From Lishizhenia tianjinensis (GTDB lineage Bacteria > Bacteroidota > Bacteroidia > Flavobacteriales_D > Crocinitomicaceae), in assembly GCF_900116425.1 (NCBI RefSeq), contig NZ_FPAS01000001.1, positions 744,001 through 808,000 on the forward strand: 64,000 bases of DNA, read 5' to 3'. The position numbers and the translations under genes were made by a program. How positions within the stretch are numbered: position 1 is the first letter of the stretch; each line of letters opens with the position of its first letter. The notes beneath the pieces are model-generated. The model was not told where the DNA came from, did not search any database, and worked only from the letters and a program-made list of their open reading frames with translations. Shown in pieces: positions 1-9,513 of the stretch.

Positions 1-456
1 GACTATACTAAAATAACCATCAACCATGTACTGAAGAGTTCCATCAATAACTTGGGAATGAACGCCGAAAAAGCCGATGTTCGTATCCTTAACAAACTAG
101 AGAAAGAATACTACATTAAAGGTATAAATGCCTATGTAGAGAGCATCTTCTTTAACTTCATTTCTAATGCTTTAAAATACAGGGATGTAAAAAAAGATAG
201 CTATGTAGAAATCTCCGCTGAGGAATTAGACAGATATATAGCGATAACATTCACAGACAACGGCCTCGGCATTAACTTGGAGAAACACAGAAATAAGCTA
301 TTTGGAATGTACAATACCTTCCACAAACATGCCGAAGCAAGAGGTATAGGGTTATTTATCACCCATAATCAGGTAGAAGCGATGAAAGGGAAAATTGAGG
401 TTAAAAGTGAAATAGGCAAAGGAACGTCGTTCACTGTTTATTTATTAAAAGCCTAA
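1..456 (+). CDS. Sensor histidine kinase, C-terminal ATPase part (5' end outside window)
   Basis: The frame is open from base 1, so the gene begins left of the window; 151 residues are visible. They form a GHKL/HATPase_c domain: N box NFISNALKYR at visible residues 52-61, G1 box DNGLGI at 86-91, G2 box GIGL at 115-118, and the closing strand KGTSFTVYL near 141-149. This domain binds ATP and phosphorylates the conserved His of a dimerisation helix that lies outside the window. The reading D-Y-T-K before the first in-frame NTG codon is consistent with the helix linking the two domains. The input domain and partner regulator cannot be seen. The last 26 bases overlap the end of the convergent gene on the other strand. 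Confidence 0.9.
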   Translation, partial: DYTKITINHVLKSSINNLGMNAEKADVRILNKLEKEYYIKGINAYVESIFFNFISNALKYRDVKKDSYVEISAEELDRYIAITFTDNGLGINLEKHRNKLFGMYNTFHKHAEARGIGLFITHNQVEAMKGKIEVKSEIGKGTSFTVYLLKA

Positions 457-805
457 CCCTTTTTCTCCAAAAATAATAAAGTAAAGCCCCTAAAAAATAG
501 CATAAAACATCCCAATAATCTTGGGTGTACATATTTGAATATTGATTTGGTAAAACGAATTCAAACAAAACTGTACAGAGCAAAAAACTAAAGAATACCT
601 GTGCGGCAGAAAGCTCTAATTGGGGTTGACCTTTGACCTTTCTTATGATCCAAAGCGACCAGGCGTTGATTAAAAAAAGGCAAACTAAATCTGAGAAATA
701 ATTCCGCACCATCCAAGGCAATTCTACGCCACTTTGCTTAAGCAAGTAATAAGAGAGGTACAAGAGGTTGCACGCCAGAAAAAGGGGGTGTCTTAAAATA
801 CTCAT
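431..805 (-). CDS. Small multi-pass membrane protein, unknown function
   Basis: This encodes 124 residues starting MSILRHPLFLACNLL. I chose the start at 805 because its ATG overlaps the TGA of the upstream gene (ATGA at 805-802), which implies translational coupling; a longer upstream extension would run well into that gene. Three or four hydrophobic segments are visible, including LVCLFLINAWSLWII, VFFSFLLCTVLFEFVL and WDVLCYFLGALLYYF, with a basic C-terminus (WRKRVRLLINKQ). I do not recognise the family. It probably works in the inner membrane with the zinc-ribbon protein encoded just before it. Confidence 0.6.
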   Translation of the reverse strand: MSILRHPLFLACNLLYLSYYLLKQSGVELPWMVRNYFSDLVCLFLINAWSLWIIRKVKGQPQLELSAAQVFFSFLLCTVLFEFVLPNQYSNMYTQDYWDVLCYFLGALLYYFWRKRVRLLINKQ

Positions 806-1092
806 GCAGAAGCTGCAATTGCCAAATAAAGCATGAACACTACCAAGCCCACATATATCCCCCATATCCCCATTACAATGTAGTACAACAAACGCACAAA
901 GGGATTTTTAGAATTACGGGTCTTTTCAAAAAAAACAGCAAGTTTTCCGGGAGGTTTTGGTTTTTGAATTCCATGCTTTGCAATGTATTTCTCCTCGCGT
1001 ATAATGTGTTCATTTAATAGGTTTCCACAATGCTCACAGTTAAATTCATCCGTTGACCATTGTTTACATGACTTGCACAAAATCTGTTTCAT
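802..1092 (-). CDS. Zinc-ribbon, single-pass membrane protein
   Basis: This encodes 96 residues. Two CxxC pairs, CKSC at 5-8 and CEHC at 19-22, make a short N-terminal zinc ribbon. A basic linker (QKPKPPGKLAVFFEKTR) follows, then one C-terminal membrane helix (YYIVMGIWGIYVGLVVFMLYLAIA). Its stop codon overlaps the start of the next membrane protein, so the two are likely made together. The job is unknown. The layout of a zinc ribbon facing the cytoplasm on a membrane anchor is common in small bacterial membrane proteins, but it does not identify a reaction. Confidence 0.65.
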   Translation of the reverse strand: MKQILCKSCKQWSTDEFNCEHCGNLLNEHIIREEKYIAKHGIQKPKPPGKLAVFFEKTRNSKNPFVRLLYYIVMGIWGIYVGLVVFMLYLAIAASA

Positions 1093-1187
1093 ATCCCTGC
1101 TGTTACTGGGCTATAAAAATAAAGATTAAAGCCTAATCAACCCTACAATTCTCGTGGGTATTAAACGAAAAAAAAGAACGATCAATT

Positions 1188-1224
1188 TATTTAGAATAAT
1201 TCTAAATACCTACCTCTAGGTATT
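1188..1224. promoter_or_regulatory. Two overlapping palindromes upstream of the TonB receptor (Fur-like operator candidate)
   Basis: There is a perfect 10-bp inverted repeat with a one-base centre: TATTTAGAAT (1188-1197), A, ATTCTAAATA (1199-1208). Its core has the 7-1-7 layout of Fur/PerR-type boxes. A second inverted repeat, AATACCT (1205-1211) and AGGTATT (1218-1224), overlaps its right edge and resembles DtxR/MntR-type sites more. A -7-like TACTTTG follows at 1247-1253, before the ATG at 1275. Because the controlled genes look like iron acquisition genes, metal-dependent repression is the natural reading; this is inference. Confidence 0.6.
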
Positions 1225-1274
1225 GCACTTGCTCTATTCAAGCCCTTACTTTGCACAAAAAATTAGCTGTAAAA

Positions 1275-3629
1275 ATGTTACGTTATTTAGGAGTTTTCCT
1301 TTTCTTAGTTTTCACCAACACGCTCTTGTCCCAAAACCTCACTGTTTATGGAAAAGTAAGTGCAAACGGGAAAGTCATAGAAAATGCTAAGGTAAATTTT
1401 GGCAATGGAAAAGGCGCATATACCACTGCTACAGGAACATTTGAAGTAAATGGACTCAATTCGGGTGAATATACTATACAAGTAAGCGCTTTTGGTTATG
1501 AAAACTTTACGGCGCGCATTCAATTGCTAAAGGATACTACCCAACTCTCCCCCTTTAATTTAACACCTATAAAAGACATAGAAGGGGTTACTGTAAGTGC
1601 AGAAACCGATACCAAAATTACCCAACAAGAAGCCTATAATGTCACAGCCATAGACTTAAAGCCTGTACAAAACCTAAATTTAAATGTAAATGAAGTTTTA
1701 AATGGAACACCTGGCATTCGCGTAAGAGAGTCAGGGGGAACAGGATCTGATTTTAGCTTTTCTTTAAATGGTTTTACAGGAAAACAAGTGCGCTTTTTTA
1801 TTGATGGATTACCAACGGATTATTTGGGACAAGCTTTCGGACTTAACATCGTACCTGTAAATTTATTGGACAGAATTGAAGTGTACAAAGGCGTTGTTCC
1901 CGTGCGTTTGGGTGCTGACGTTTTGGGAGGAGCTGTTAACATAGTCACCAAAAACAAGAGCAAAGATTTTGTTGATGCCAGTTACAGTTTGGGTTCTTTT
2001 AATACGCACAAAGCTGCACTAGTAGCAAGACATACCACGAAAAACAACTTTATCCTCAATGCCAGTGGTTTTTACACTTCTTCCGAAAATAACTATTTCA
2101 TGGATGCCTTTTTGGCCAATCCTCTAACGGGTGCTATAGACAAAGAGCCAACAAGAATTCAACGTTTCAATGATGCCTTTAGGAGTTCCACTGGGCTTTT
2201 AGAAATGGGGGTAGTCAATAAAAAATACGCAGATAGACTTTTGATAGGATTCATCGCATCTCAAACCTATAAAGAGATTCAGCAAGGAGCCAATATGACC
2301 AAAGTAGCAGGACACGTATTTACACAAGAGCGCACCTTCATCCCTACCCTAAAATACGCCAAGGAGGATTTGTGGCTAAAAGGTTTGGACCTAAAGGTTT
2401 CCGCCATCTATAGCGATAGGCAAGCCATTACTGTAGACACCAGTTCACGTATTTACGATTGGACGGGAAACTATACAGAAAAGGACTTCTCTGCCACTTC
2501 GGGTGAATTAAATTGGTATAAAAGCTATTTCACCTTTAATGACAAAGCTAGCTTGGTAACCAGTACTGTAGATTATGCACTAAACAAAAAGCACAGCTTT
2601 ACTTTCAACAACACTTTTTCTTGGTTTCAACGACAAGGTGAAGATACTTTGAGCTACAGCGAAGTTCCTTTCAGTAACCCAAACATTTTACAAAAGAACT
2701 TTATGGGCTTATCCTATAACCTCAACCTTTTGGACGGAAAATGGGAAAGTACGGCCTTTGTGAAATCTTTCCAGTTACGTTCTGTACTTTACCTAGATCC
2801 AGAATCTGAATACGAGGATTTTATTCGATCAGAGGCCAAACAAAATTATACGGGCTACGGAGCAGCTTCAACTTACCACATTCGCAAAAACCTGCAAGTG
2901 AAAGCATCTTATGAAAACGCTTATCGCTTGCCTGAAGGTTACGAAATTTTTGGTGACGGACTCTTGTTGAGAAGGAACTATGAATTACTCGCTGAGCAAT
3001 CGCAAAACTTCAACCTGAGTTTAGGCGGTAGTAAACAAGTAAAAACACATAAGTTTCAGGGAGAAGTTGGTTTCATTTACAGGCTTCCGCAAAACATGAT
3101 ACGAAGAGTGGCTGTTGGTATTGCCTCTCAATACCAAAACTTATTGAGCGCTCAGGTTACCGGATTAGAAATAGCTTTTAAATACACCTACAAAAAACGT
3201 CTGCACCTTGAATTGAACAGTACTTACCAAAACATGCTCAATACTAACCAATATAGTGCTGGTTTTGACGATCCATTGTATTTGGATAGAATCCCTAACA
3301 TCCCTTACTTCTTTGGGAATGGTAGCATCACTTTCAATTCGAAGGAATTTGGAAAAAAGGGCAATCATGTGAGCTTGCGCTGGCACAGCTTATTTGTGGA
3401 GGAATTTTATTTGAAGTGGCCGAGTCAAGGAGCTACCGAATTTAAAAACATTATCCCACGACAAATAGCGCACAACTTGTCTATCACTTTTAACGGAGGA
3501 AAAGGAAAATACAACTTGTCCCTCGCTTGCAACAACCTGTTTGACAGTAAGCTTTACGACAATTTTAAAATCCAGAAACCGGGAAGAAATTTCAATCTCA
3601 AATTGAGATACTACATCACAAAAAAATAA
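1275..3629 (+). CDS. TonB-dependent outer-membrane receptor, probably iron/siderophore
   Basis: This encodes 784 residues from the ATG at 1275, which directly precedes the signal peptide MLRYLGVFLFLVFTNTLLSQ; an upstream TTG would add only a poor leader. Residues about 22-105 are a carboxypeptidase-regulatory-like domain (GKVSANGKVIENAKV...FEVNGLNSGEYTIQ), typical of Bacteroidota receptors. The plug lies about 110-225, with VLNGTPGIRV, FFIDGLPTD and RIEVYKGVVPVRLGADVLGG. The rest is the 22-strand barrel, ending in an aromatic-type last strand (FNLKLRYYITKK). Energised by TonB-ExbBD, such receptors import scarce ligands through the outer membrane. The DUF4374 gene 10 bases downstream and the palindrome upstream point to iron chelates. 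The substrate cannot be read from sequence. Confidence 0.9.
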   Translation: MLRYLGVFLFLVFTNTLLSQNLTVYGKVSANGKVIENAKVNFGNGKGAYTTATGTFEVNGLNSGEYTIQVSAFGYENFTARIQLLKDTTQLSPFNLTPIKDIEGVTVSAETDTKITQQEAYNVTAIDLKPVQNLNLNVNEVLNGTPGIRVRESGGTGSDFSFSLNGFTGKQVRFFIDGLPTDYLGQAFGLNIVPVNLLDRIEVYKGVVPVRLGADVLGGAVNIVTKNKSKDFVDASYSLGSFNTHKAALVARHTTKNNFILNASGFYTSSENNYFMDAFLANPLTGAIDKEPTRIQRFNDAFRSSTGLLEMGVVNKKYADRLLIGFIASQTYKEIQQGANMTKVAGHVFTQERTFIPTLKYAKEDLWLKGLDLKVSAIYSDRQAITVDTSSRIYDWTGNYTEKDFSATSGELNWYKSYFTFNDKASLVTSTVDYALNKKHSFTFNNTFSWFQRQGEDTLSYSEVPFSNPNILQKNFMGLSYNLNLLDGKWESTAFVKSFQLRSVLYLDPESEYEDFIRSEAKQNYTGYGAASTYHIRKNLQVKASYENAYRLPEGYEIFGDGLLLRRNYELLAEQSQNFNLSLGGSKQVKTHKFQGEVGFIYRLPQNMIRRVAVGIASQYQNLLSAQVTGLEIAFKYTYKKRLHLELNSTYQNMLNTNQYSAGFDDPLYLDRIPNIPYFFGNGSITFNSKEFGKKGNHVSLRWHSLFVEEFYLKWPSQGATEFKNIIPRQIAHNLSITFNGGKGKYNLSLACNNLFDSKLYDNFKIQKPGRNFNLKLRYYITKK

Positions 3630-3639
3630 ATAAAAACAA

Positions 3640-4866
3640 ATGAAAAACGCGATTAAAATAGGTGCCTTGTCCCTATTAACAGTGAGCATGGTAGCCTGTA
3701 AAAAAGAAGATCCTAAAGACAATGTAGATAACAATGCGAATGCAAGCGGCTATGTTGTGGGATTAAGAAGTGCAGACGGTACGGCAGATTTTATTGTAAG
3801 CACACAAAGTGTAACTGAAGGTAACATATCATCAACCGGTATGGGTGTGGAACAAACGGGTTGGTGTTATTTTGCAGCTACAAACGACACGTATTTTGCT
3901 TTCAATTACACAGAAAATTTTGCTACGGCTTATGATGTGCAGAACGGCATGTTTACAGAAAAAGGTCAGTTTATTTTTGAACGTGTAGACCTTATGGAAT
4001 ATGATGCAGAAAGCGACGTATTATTCGGTATAGGAGCTCCATGGGGAGGTGGTGCATTTGATTGTAACTTCCAAATCATAGACCCTACAAGTGTTTCTAT
4101 TACCAGCAGCAATACACAAACCATTTACGCTCCTATGCACAATGGTACTCAAATTAATGTTTGGCCCAACGATATTTTATTGAAAAACGGAAAAGCATAC
4201 ATTCCTTTTTACCCGCTAGTTGGAGATACTTGGGAAACACCCATTACAGATACTGCTTATGTAGCCATCTACAGTTATCCAGATATGACCTTGCAAAAAA
4301 TTATCAAAGATGCACGTTCAACTCCTATAGGTTACTATGGAAACCAACCTGTAATTATGGAAGCGGAAAATGGAGACATTTATGCCTTAACGACAGCTTC
4401 TTATGCAGCAGGATATACCCAAGTTGACAATCCTTCTGGAGTCTTAAAAATTGATGGTGCAACGGATGAGTTTGACGCTTCTTTCTTTATGAATGTAGAA
4501 GACGACCACGGATACAGAGTAATGACGGGTGAGTATGCAGGAAATGGAAAAATTGTTGCCCGTGTTATTGAAGTGGCTACAGATGATGCTTCAGGAGTAG
4601 GATCTTGGGCTGGATTTACAACGGAAAACCCAATATGTAAAATTGCTATTATTGATGTAGACAATGAAACTTTCGAAATCGTAAACGATATTCCATTACA
4701 CGGTGGTCAGTACAAAACACCTTTCTTTAAAGAAAATGGAAAAGTAATGGTTTCTATTAACGATGGTACTTCAGCGGCAGTATATGCAGTAGATGCCTCA
4801 ACAGCGACGGCAACAAAAGGAGCAACTATAGGTGGCGGACAATTACAAGGTATTTTCAAATACTAG
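3640..4866 (+). CDS. DUF4374 family lipoprotein, partner of the TonB receptor
   Basis: This encodes 408 residues. A lipoprotein signal (MKNAIKIGALSLLTVSMVAC, acylated Cys 20) is followed by a repetitive, probably beta-propeller-like domain: YVVGLRSADGTADFIVSTQS, GVEQTGWCYF, GYYGNQPVIMEAENGDIYAL, PICKIAIIDVDNETFEIV. The order of motifs and the length fit DUF4374, which is usually encoded beside siderophore-type TonB receptors in Bacteroidota. It lies 10 bases after the receptor, so it is in the same transcript. It probably sits at the outer membrane and helps handle the ligand; the mechanism is unknown. A strong hairpin terminator follows. Confidence 0.75.
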   Translation: MKNAIKIGALSLLTVSMVACKKEDPKDNVDNNANASGYVVGLRSADGTADFIVSTQSVTEGNISSTGMGVEQTGWCYFAATNDTYFAFNYTENFATAYDVQNGMFTEKGQFIFERVDLMEYDAESDVLFGIGAPWGGGAFDCNFQIIDPTSVSITSSNTQTIYAPMHNGTQINVWPNDILLKNGKAYIPFYPLVGDTWETPITDTAYVAIYSYPDMTLQKIIKDARSTPIGYYGNQPVIMEAENGDIYALTTASYAAGYTQVDNPSGVLKIDGATDEFDASFFMNVEDDHGYRVMTGEYAGNGKIVARVIEVATDDASGVGSWAGFTTENPICKIAIIDVDNETFEIVNDIPLHGGQYKTPFFKENGKVMVSINDGTSAAVYAVDASTATATKGATIGGGQLQGIFKY

Positions 4867-4898
4867 CACCTCTTCTCTTTTTTTAGATAAACTTCAAA

Positions 4899-4934
4899 AA
4901 AATCCCACTTCTAAATGAAGTGGGATTTTTTTTA
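4899..4934 (+). terminator. Rho-independent terminator
   Basis: An 11-bp perfect stem AATCCCACTTC (4901-4911) / GAAGTGGGATT (4917-4927) has a 5-base loop and a T-run to 4933. An A-run precedes it, so it can also serve the convergent gene on the minus strand. Confidence 0.85.
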
Positions 4935-4971
4935 TATCCATGATATATTTTTTATCTAGGAATAGAAGTGT

Positions 4972-7900
4972 CTATTGAAGTACTACTTTGTAAACATTTA
5001 ATTCACCCTTTTCCATTAAGTGTAAAAAATAGATTCCCTTAGCACATGCCGACAAGTTTATCCTTATAAAACGATCAGACCTTTCCATCTCTGCATTACT
5101 CACACTCTTCCCTTCCACATTAAACAATTGAACAGAAATACCTGAAATATCAGTTGAAGCTTTAATGAAGACGTCATCTTGTGTAGGATTAGGAAATACT
5201 CTTATAGAAGTCAATTCAAGTTCATCTGTCGTCAGATAATCACAAAATTCATCTACAATTACAAAGACTTCAGACTCTTCTGTAGGACAGGCACCATTGT
5301 CTGCCGTATAGGTATAGATAAATTGGCCACCAACAGAACCCGAATTCAACTGATCATGCGTAAATGTATTCCCTTGAGCGTTTGTCCAATACCCTAGGCT
5401 ATCTGGTGTTCCGCCTAAGGCACTCAGTAAATCCATGGGTTCATTTTTACAGAAAACAGCCTGACCATTGGTACCTGCATCTGTTGGACCTAATACATGA
5501 ACTTCTACAACTAATGAATCTTGCAAACATCCTTTAGCCACATTAAATTGAACGTCATATACGCCTAAATTCATATTAGTTGTATAGATTGTTTCTCCTT
5601 GAAGAACAACACCTGGATCCAAGATGGACCAAGAAACAGTTCCATCATAACCACTCATTTCACTTGTAAGATTCACAGAATTACCTTGACAAACCAAAAC
5701 TTGATCTACGGTACTTAAAATTGGCGTTTGAACTTCAGACAATGTTAATTCAAAAGATCCCGTACTATTCATAAACCCCGAACTTACAGCTAAGTAATAT
5801 TCATCTCCTGGTACAAGATCACACACATATAAACCAGCGATTCCCGAGGGATAGGTACATTGTGGATTTGGGTTTATAGACTTCCAACCATAAGTTGTAT
5901 AAGTAGAAAAATCAGCACAATCCCCTACGCTAAACACTTCCGTCATCACTGAAAAATCAGCTTGACAAGGATCAATATAAACCGCCCCATTTGCTGGTGC
6001 AATAAATTTAAACCAAACAGAATGTTGCCCTCCAGTTAAAGGCTCTCCCGGTAATTTTGTTGCCCCATTATTTGAATAAATCGTTGACTGACCATTTACG
6101 GGTACATTAGTTGCACTACAACTATTATCATTTACATACGGTACAGTATAACTAAGAGGCCCAATCCATGGGTTATTTACACCTCCGCCACATTCTGTTT
6201 GTACGTAAACATCATACCTAAATCCTTCCGTTAAATTTAAAAAAGTATAAGGGTTTTGTTGCGTATTGAAAACGTTAACTACACTTGTATCCGGAATAAA
6301 ACCTGTGGTATCCATCACTATATTCCATGAGTTTTCTTGACCATTCGCTTGCCATTGAACCGTTAAACTAGTTGTATCATTTCCTAAAATACTTAGGTTT
6401 GAAATTGGAGGACAATAAAAATCGGTTTGTACATTAATAGGTCCTACTAAAGCACTAGTATCACTGTTTGAACAAACATTACTTATATAGATATCATATC
6501 CTGTATTGTCAATTAAACCATTCAAGGTATAAGGGTTATTAAGTGTTGAAACAACTGTTCCCGTTCCTGGAGTAAAATTAACAGTATCATATTCAATTAA
6601 ATACTCAACAGAAGGCATTACATCTATCCAATTCAACTCCAATGAAGTATCTGTTAAGTTCGTATACGTCAAACTATCTAAAGGCAAACAATTTGGTCCG
6701 GCGGTAATTGTTAAATCATCAAAAGTAAAATGTAAGCCTGCACTGTATGGCACATCTAATTCCTTTTTAAATCCAAACCTTAATTGTACTCTCCCCGAAT
6801 TGATTGGTAGATTAAATTTCTTTTCCACCCAAACATCACCGTAAGATTCATCTACTTTATCCAATAGAATCCAGGGGCCACCATTCCAACTATAATGCGT
6901 GGTAAAAACAGCACTATCCAGTGGTCCACCAAAGCCAGCATTGGCATATACGAAATAGGAAATTTCGGTTGACTCCACATTGTTCACATCAACAATCGGC
7001 GTATAGTAAAAACTAGTATCGTGATTTACATTAAGGAGGCCAGCTGGTACACCAACTGCTCCTCCACTTCCTGAATGATTACGACCTAAAGTCGTTGGCA
7101 AATAATAGGAAGAAGAAACAAAACTCACCAATTTACTATATGCATCTGTCCTCCAACAAGTTGCTGACCCAACAAGTGGAGTACTTGTAAAAGGCTCGAA
7201 ATACGGAGGTTGTATCGGTGCACAGTCAGTTTTTTCCCTTAATCTACCCAAAGCATAACTTGTATCTGACCCACAAAGGGTTGAAACATATACATCGTAT
7301 TGCGTGCCCGCTGTTAAATTGGTAATTAAATTAAAGGTGTCCGTGATAAGAACCGTATGTCCTGTACCTAATACGAAACTGGCCGTATCGTATTCCATCA
7401 CCCAAGGTCCAACCGCAAGACTATCCTCAAAATGAATCATCATTGAGGTATCATTCACAAATCCTCTAACTAACTTTTGCGGGGAACTACATGACTTTTT
7501 CTTCCTAATTTCCAACTCATCCCATACGAATTGATATTGATTAACACTGTAGGCATCTCCCATGTCGGCATAAAAGGCAAAACGCACGTAGCGATGATCC
7601 ATATATCCCAAATCGAGGGTAATATATTCACCTCTAAAATCAGGTACTGTTTCATGATCCCATACGTACAAAGAACTCCATGATTTACCATTATCATATG
7701 AAACTAAAAATCGTAAAGAATCATCCACTCCCAGCCCCGTTGTATATGCTTGATAACCAACTCCTTTACCGAAAACATGTAATTCTAGTTCATAATTTCC
7801 TGTATCACTAAAATCATAGGGTTCTGTTATCAACCATGCTTGTTCATCTTTGTAATCCCATGATAAAAAATTAAATTCAAGGGAACCATAAACATTGGTG

Positions 7901-9378
7901 AAATCATAGCTACTATAGCTATTAAAATACCATATAAAACCAGAATAACCAAAAGTTGTTGGGTGCTCTGTCCAATGCCCATCACTAGCCCTAGGCCAAC
8001 AATTATTAAAGGTATTGTTTAAGTCGTTGTAATAAGGAACCGGGATAGAAGCACAATCTGTTTTAAAACTTATAGGATAGATAAAATTACTTTGTTCTGT
8101 CGCTGAACAGTAGGTTTTAACATACAACTCATAATCGGTATTTGGAGTTAAATTAGGTAATTCAAAATTCCCTGTTGTTGATTGATAAGTAGTTCCATTG
8201 CCTAGCGTAAATCCAGGTAAACCATATTCAACCCATACTGGTAAATTACTATTCGCTGTTTGTAGCTGAACGAATTCACCTCCCAGAAAACTTACAGTAA
8301 TACTATCGGGTGAAGCAGCAGAAATCACCCTTTGTTTTAAGGTATCATTTTCAGGTACGTTATCCATTAAATTATTGGGAAGATACGTGAAGACCTCTAT
8401 AATATTTGTATCTGATAAAAAATTCGCATCTCCAAGATAAAACTGCTTAACATTGGGTGAAATGCTATCCATACTCATTGATTCAAGAGTATCATAAATC
8501 TGAACAGGTGTCTGTAAAACACCGTTTAAACGCCATCCAATAGAAAATGTATCCACCAATGTATTACCATAATTTTGAAGAGTCGCATATACAGGGTTTA
8601 TACCTGAACAAAAGAAATCTACTGAATCTATAGACACAACCTTCAGATCGTTGGCTTGAGGTACAATAAACTCATAGAATTGTAACTGATTAAAAAAAAC
8701 ATTACCTCCATTATCCGTTAGGTGTTCAATGTATGGTGAACCAGAAATTTGGAAAGCGGTAGAGTCATTCTTTTGAACTCCAATTGTAGTTGTTGATCCA
8801 TCCGTCGTTCCTGCTCCATCAACCATGTAAATATTATTCGTGCCTTCTTCCAAAACCAAAAAACTGGTATAGTGGCTAAAGTTTTCCAATTTCCAATGGT
8901 TAAATCGTAACCATAACTGTCTATTTGGAGCTGTACCTTTTACTTTGGAATAAATAGAATCGCCTACATAACCTTGATAATTACTAAACTTACCCCACAT
9001 TGCAGCAATCGTATTGTTCGGTAAATCAGGGTGAGGCAAAAGCGTATTATCTGCATTCAATGACGAATTAACCGCAGAACCAACCACAGATGCATCAAAG
9101 GTCAGCAAGTAATTTTTACTAATACAAAACTGGGTAACTGGTTGACCAAAAAATTCAAAATTAAAGGGTAATGTTTGAACAGAAGACCAATAATTGGTAG
9201 AGGTGCTTCCACCGTATGCGTAAGAAATAATAGGTGTCCATCCCGCTGTACTATATGCCTCAGCGGCGGTAATATTAAGTGTATCATTATTATCTATAGG
9301 ACCGTCGTGAACATATTCTTGCGCCCTTCCTAGAAAGTATAAGGGAAGGAAAATTAAGAGTAGTATGACCTGTTTCAT
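4972..9378 (-). CDS. Giant multidomain T9SS-secreted surface protein (fibronectin III, MAM-like domains)
   Basis: This encodes 1468 residues. After a signal peptide (MKQVILLLIFLPLYFLGRAQ) comes a globular domain of about 210 residues (FNFEFFGQPVTQFCISKN...NRQLWLRFNHW) like the N-terminal domain of other Bacteroidota surface proteins. A CARDB-like domain (about 240-350) is next, then alternating fibronectin type III units and MAM/jelly-roll-like units up to about 1110. The FN3 units carry the signature Y-E-L/D-V-Y-V/I followed by T-x-C. A putative peptidase-prepeptidase-like domain and two Ig-like domains lead to a T9SS type A sorting domain at about 1393-1468 (RVFPNPTQDDVFI...GIYFLHLMEKGELNVYKVVLQ). 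It is exported by Sec and T9SS and anchored on the cell surface, probably for adhesion or substrate binding. No catalytic motif was seen. It shares architecture with the protein at 44808-48002. Confidence 0.85.
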   Translation of the reverse strand: MKQVILLLIFLPLYFLGRAQEYVHDGPIDNNDTLNITAAEAYSTAGWTPIISYAYGGSTSTNYWSSVQTLPFNFEFFGQPVTQFCISKNYLLTFDASVVGSAVNSSLNADNTLLPHPDLPNNTIAAMWGKFSNYQGYVGDSIYSKVKGTAPNRQLWLRFNHWKLENFSHYTSFLVLEEGTNNIYMVDGAGTTDGSTTTIGVQKNDSTAFQISGSPYIEHLTDNGGNVFFNQLQFYEFIVPQANDLKVVSIDSVDFFCSGINPVYATLQNYGNTLVDTFSIGWRLNGVLQTPVQIYDTLESMSMDSISPNVKQFYLGDANFLSDTNIIEVFTYLPNNLMDNVPENDTLKQRVISAASPDSITVSFLGGEFVQLQTANSNLPVWVEYGLPGFTLGNGTTYQSTTGNFELPNLTPNTDYELYVKTYCSATEQSNFIYPISFKTDCASIPVPYYNDLNNTFNNCWPRASDGHWTEHPTTFGYSGFIWYFNSYSSYDFTNVYGSLEFNFLSWDYKDEQAWLITEPYDFSDTGNYELELHVFGKGVGYQAYTTGLGVDDSLRFLVSYDNGKSWSSLYVWDHETVPDFRGEYITLDLGYMDHRYVRFAFYADMGDAYSVNQYQFVWDELEIRKKKSCSSPQKLVRGFVNDTSMMIHFEDSLAVGPWVMEYDTASFVLGTGHTVLITDTFNLITNLTAGTQYDVYVSTLCGSDTSYALGRLREKTDCAPIQPPYFEPFTSTPLVGSATCWRTDAYSKLVSFVSSSYYLPTTLGRNHSGSGGAVGVPAGLLNVNHDTSFYYTPIVDVNNVESTEISYFVYANAGFGGPLDSAVFTTHYSWNGGPWILLDKVDESYGDVWVEKKFNLPINSGRVQLRFGFKKELDVPYSAGLHFTFDDLTITAGPNCLPLDSLTYTNLTDTSLELNWIDVMPSVEYLIEYDTVNFTPGTGTVVSTLNNPYTLNGLIDNTGYDIYISNVCSNSDTSALVGPINVQTDFYCPPISNLSILGNDTTSLTVQWQANGQENSWNIVMDTTGFIPDTSVVNVFNTQQNPYTFLNLTEGFRYDVYVQTECGGGVNNPWIGPLSYTVPYVNDNSCSATNVPVNGQSTIYSNNGATKLPGEPLTGGQHSVWFKFIAPANGAVYIDPCQADFSVMTEVFSVGDCADFSTYTTYGWKSINPNPQCTYPSGIAGLYVCDLVPGDEYYLAVSSGFMNSTGSFELTLSEVQTPILSTVDQVLVCQGNSVNLTSEMSGYDGTVSWSILDPGVVLQGETIYTTNMNLGVYDVQFNVAKGCLQDSLVVEVHVLGPTDAGTNGQAVFCKNEPMDLLSALGGTPDSLGYWTNAQGNTFTHDQLNSGSVGGQFIYTYTADNGACPTEESEVFVIVDEFCDYLTTDELELTSIRVFPNPTQDDVFIKASTDISGISVQLFNVEGKSVSNAEMERSDRFIRINLSACAKGIYFLHLMEKGELNVYKVVLQ

Positions 9379-9513
9379 ATCTTTAAGTAGTTAGTACAAT
9401 TAAGTAACAAAAGTAAAAACATTCCCTACATACTCCTAGTTTCCAAGCCTAAAGTAAAAGTTAGAGTTTCAAACTACTAATCTACCCCCCTGAAAACAGA
9501 TTCAATATATCCG

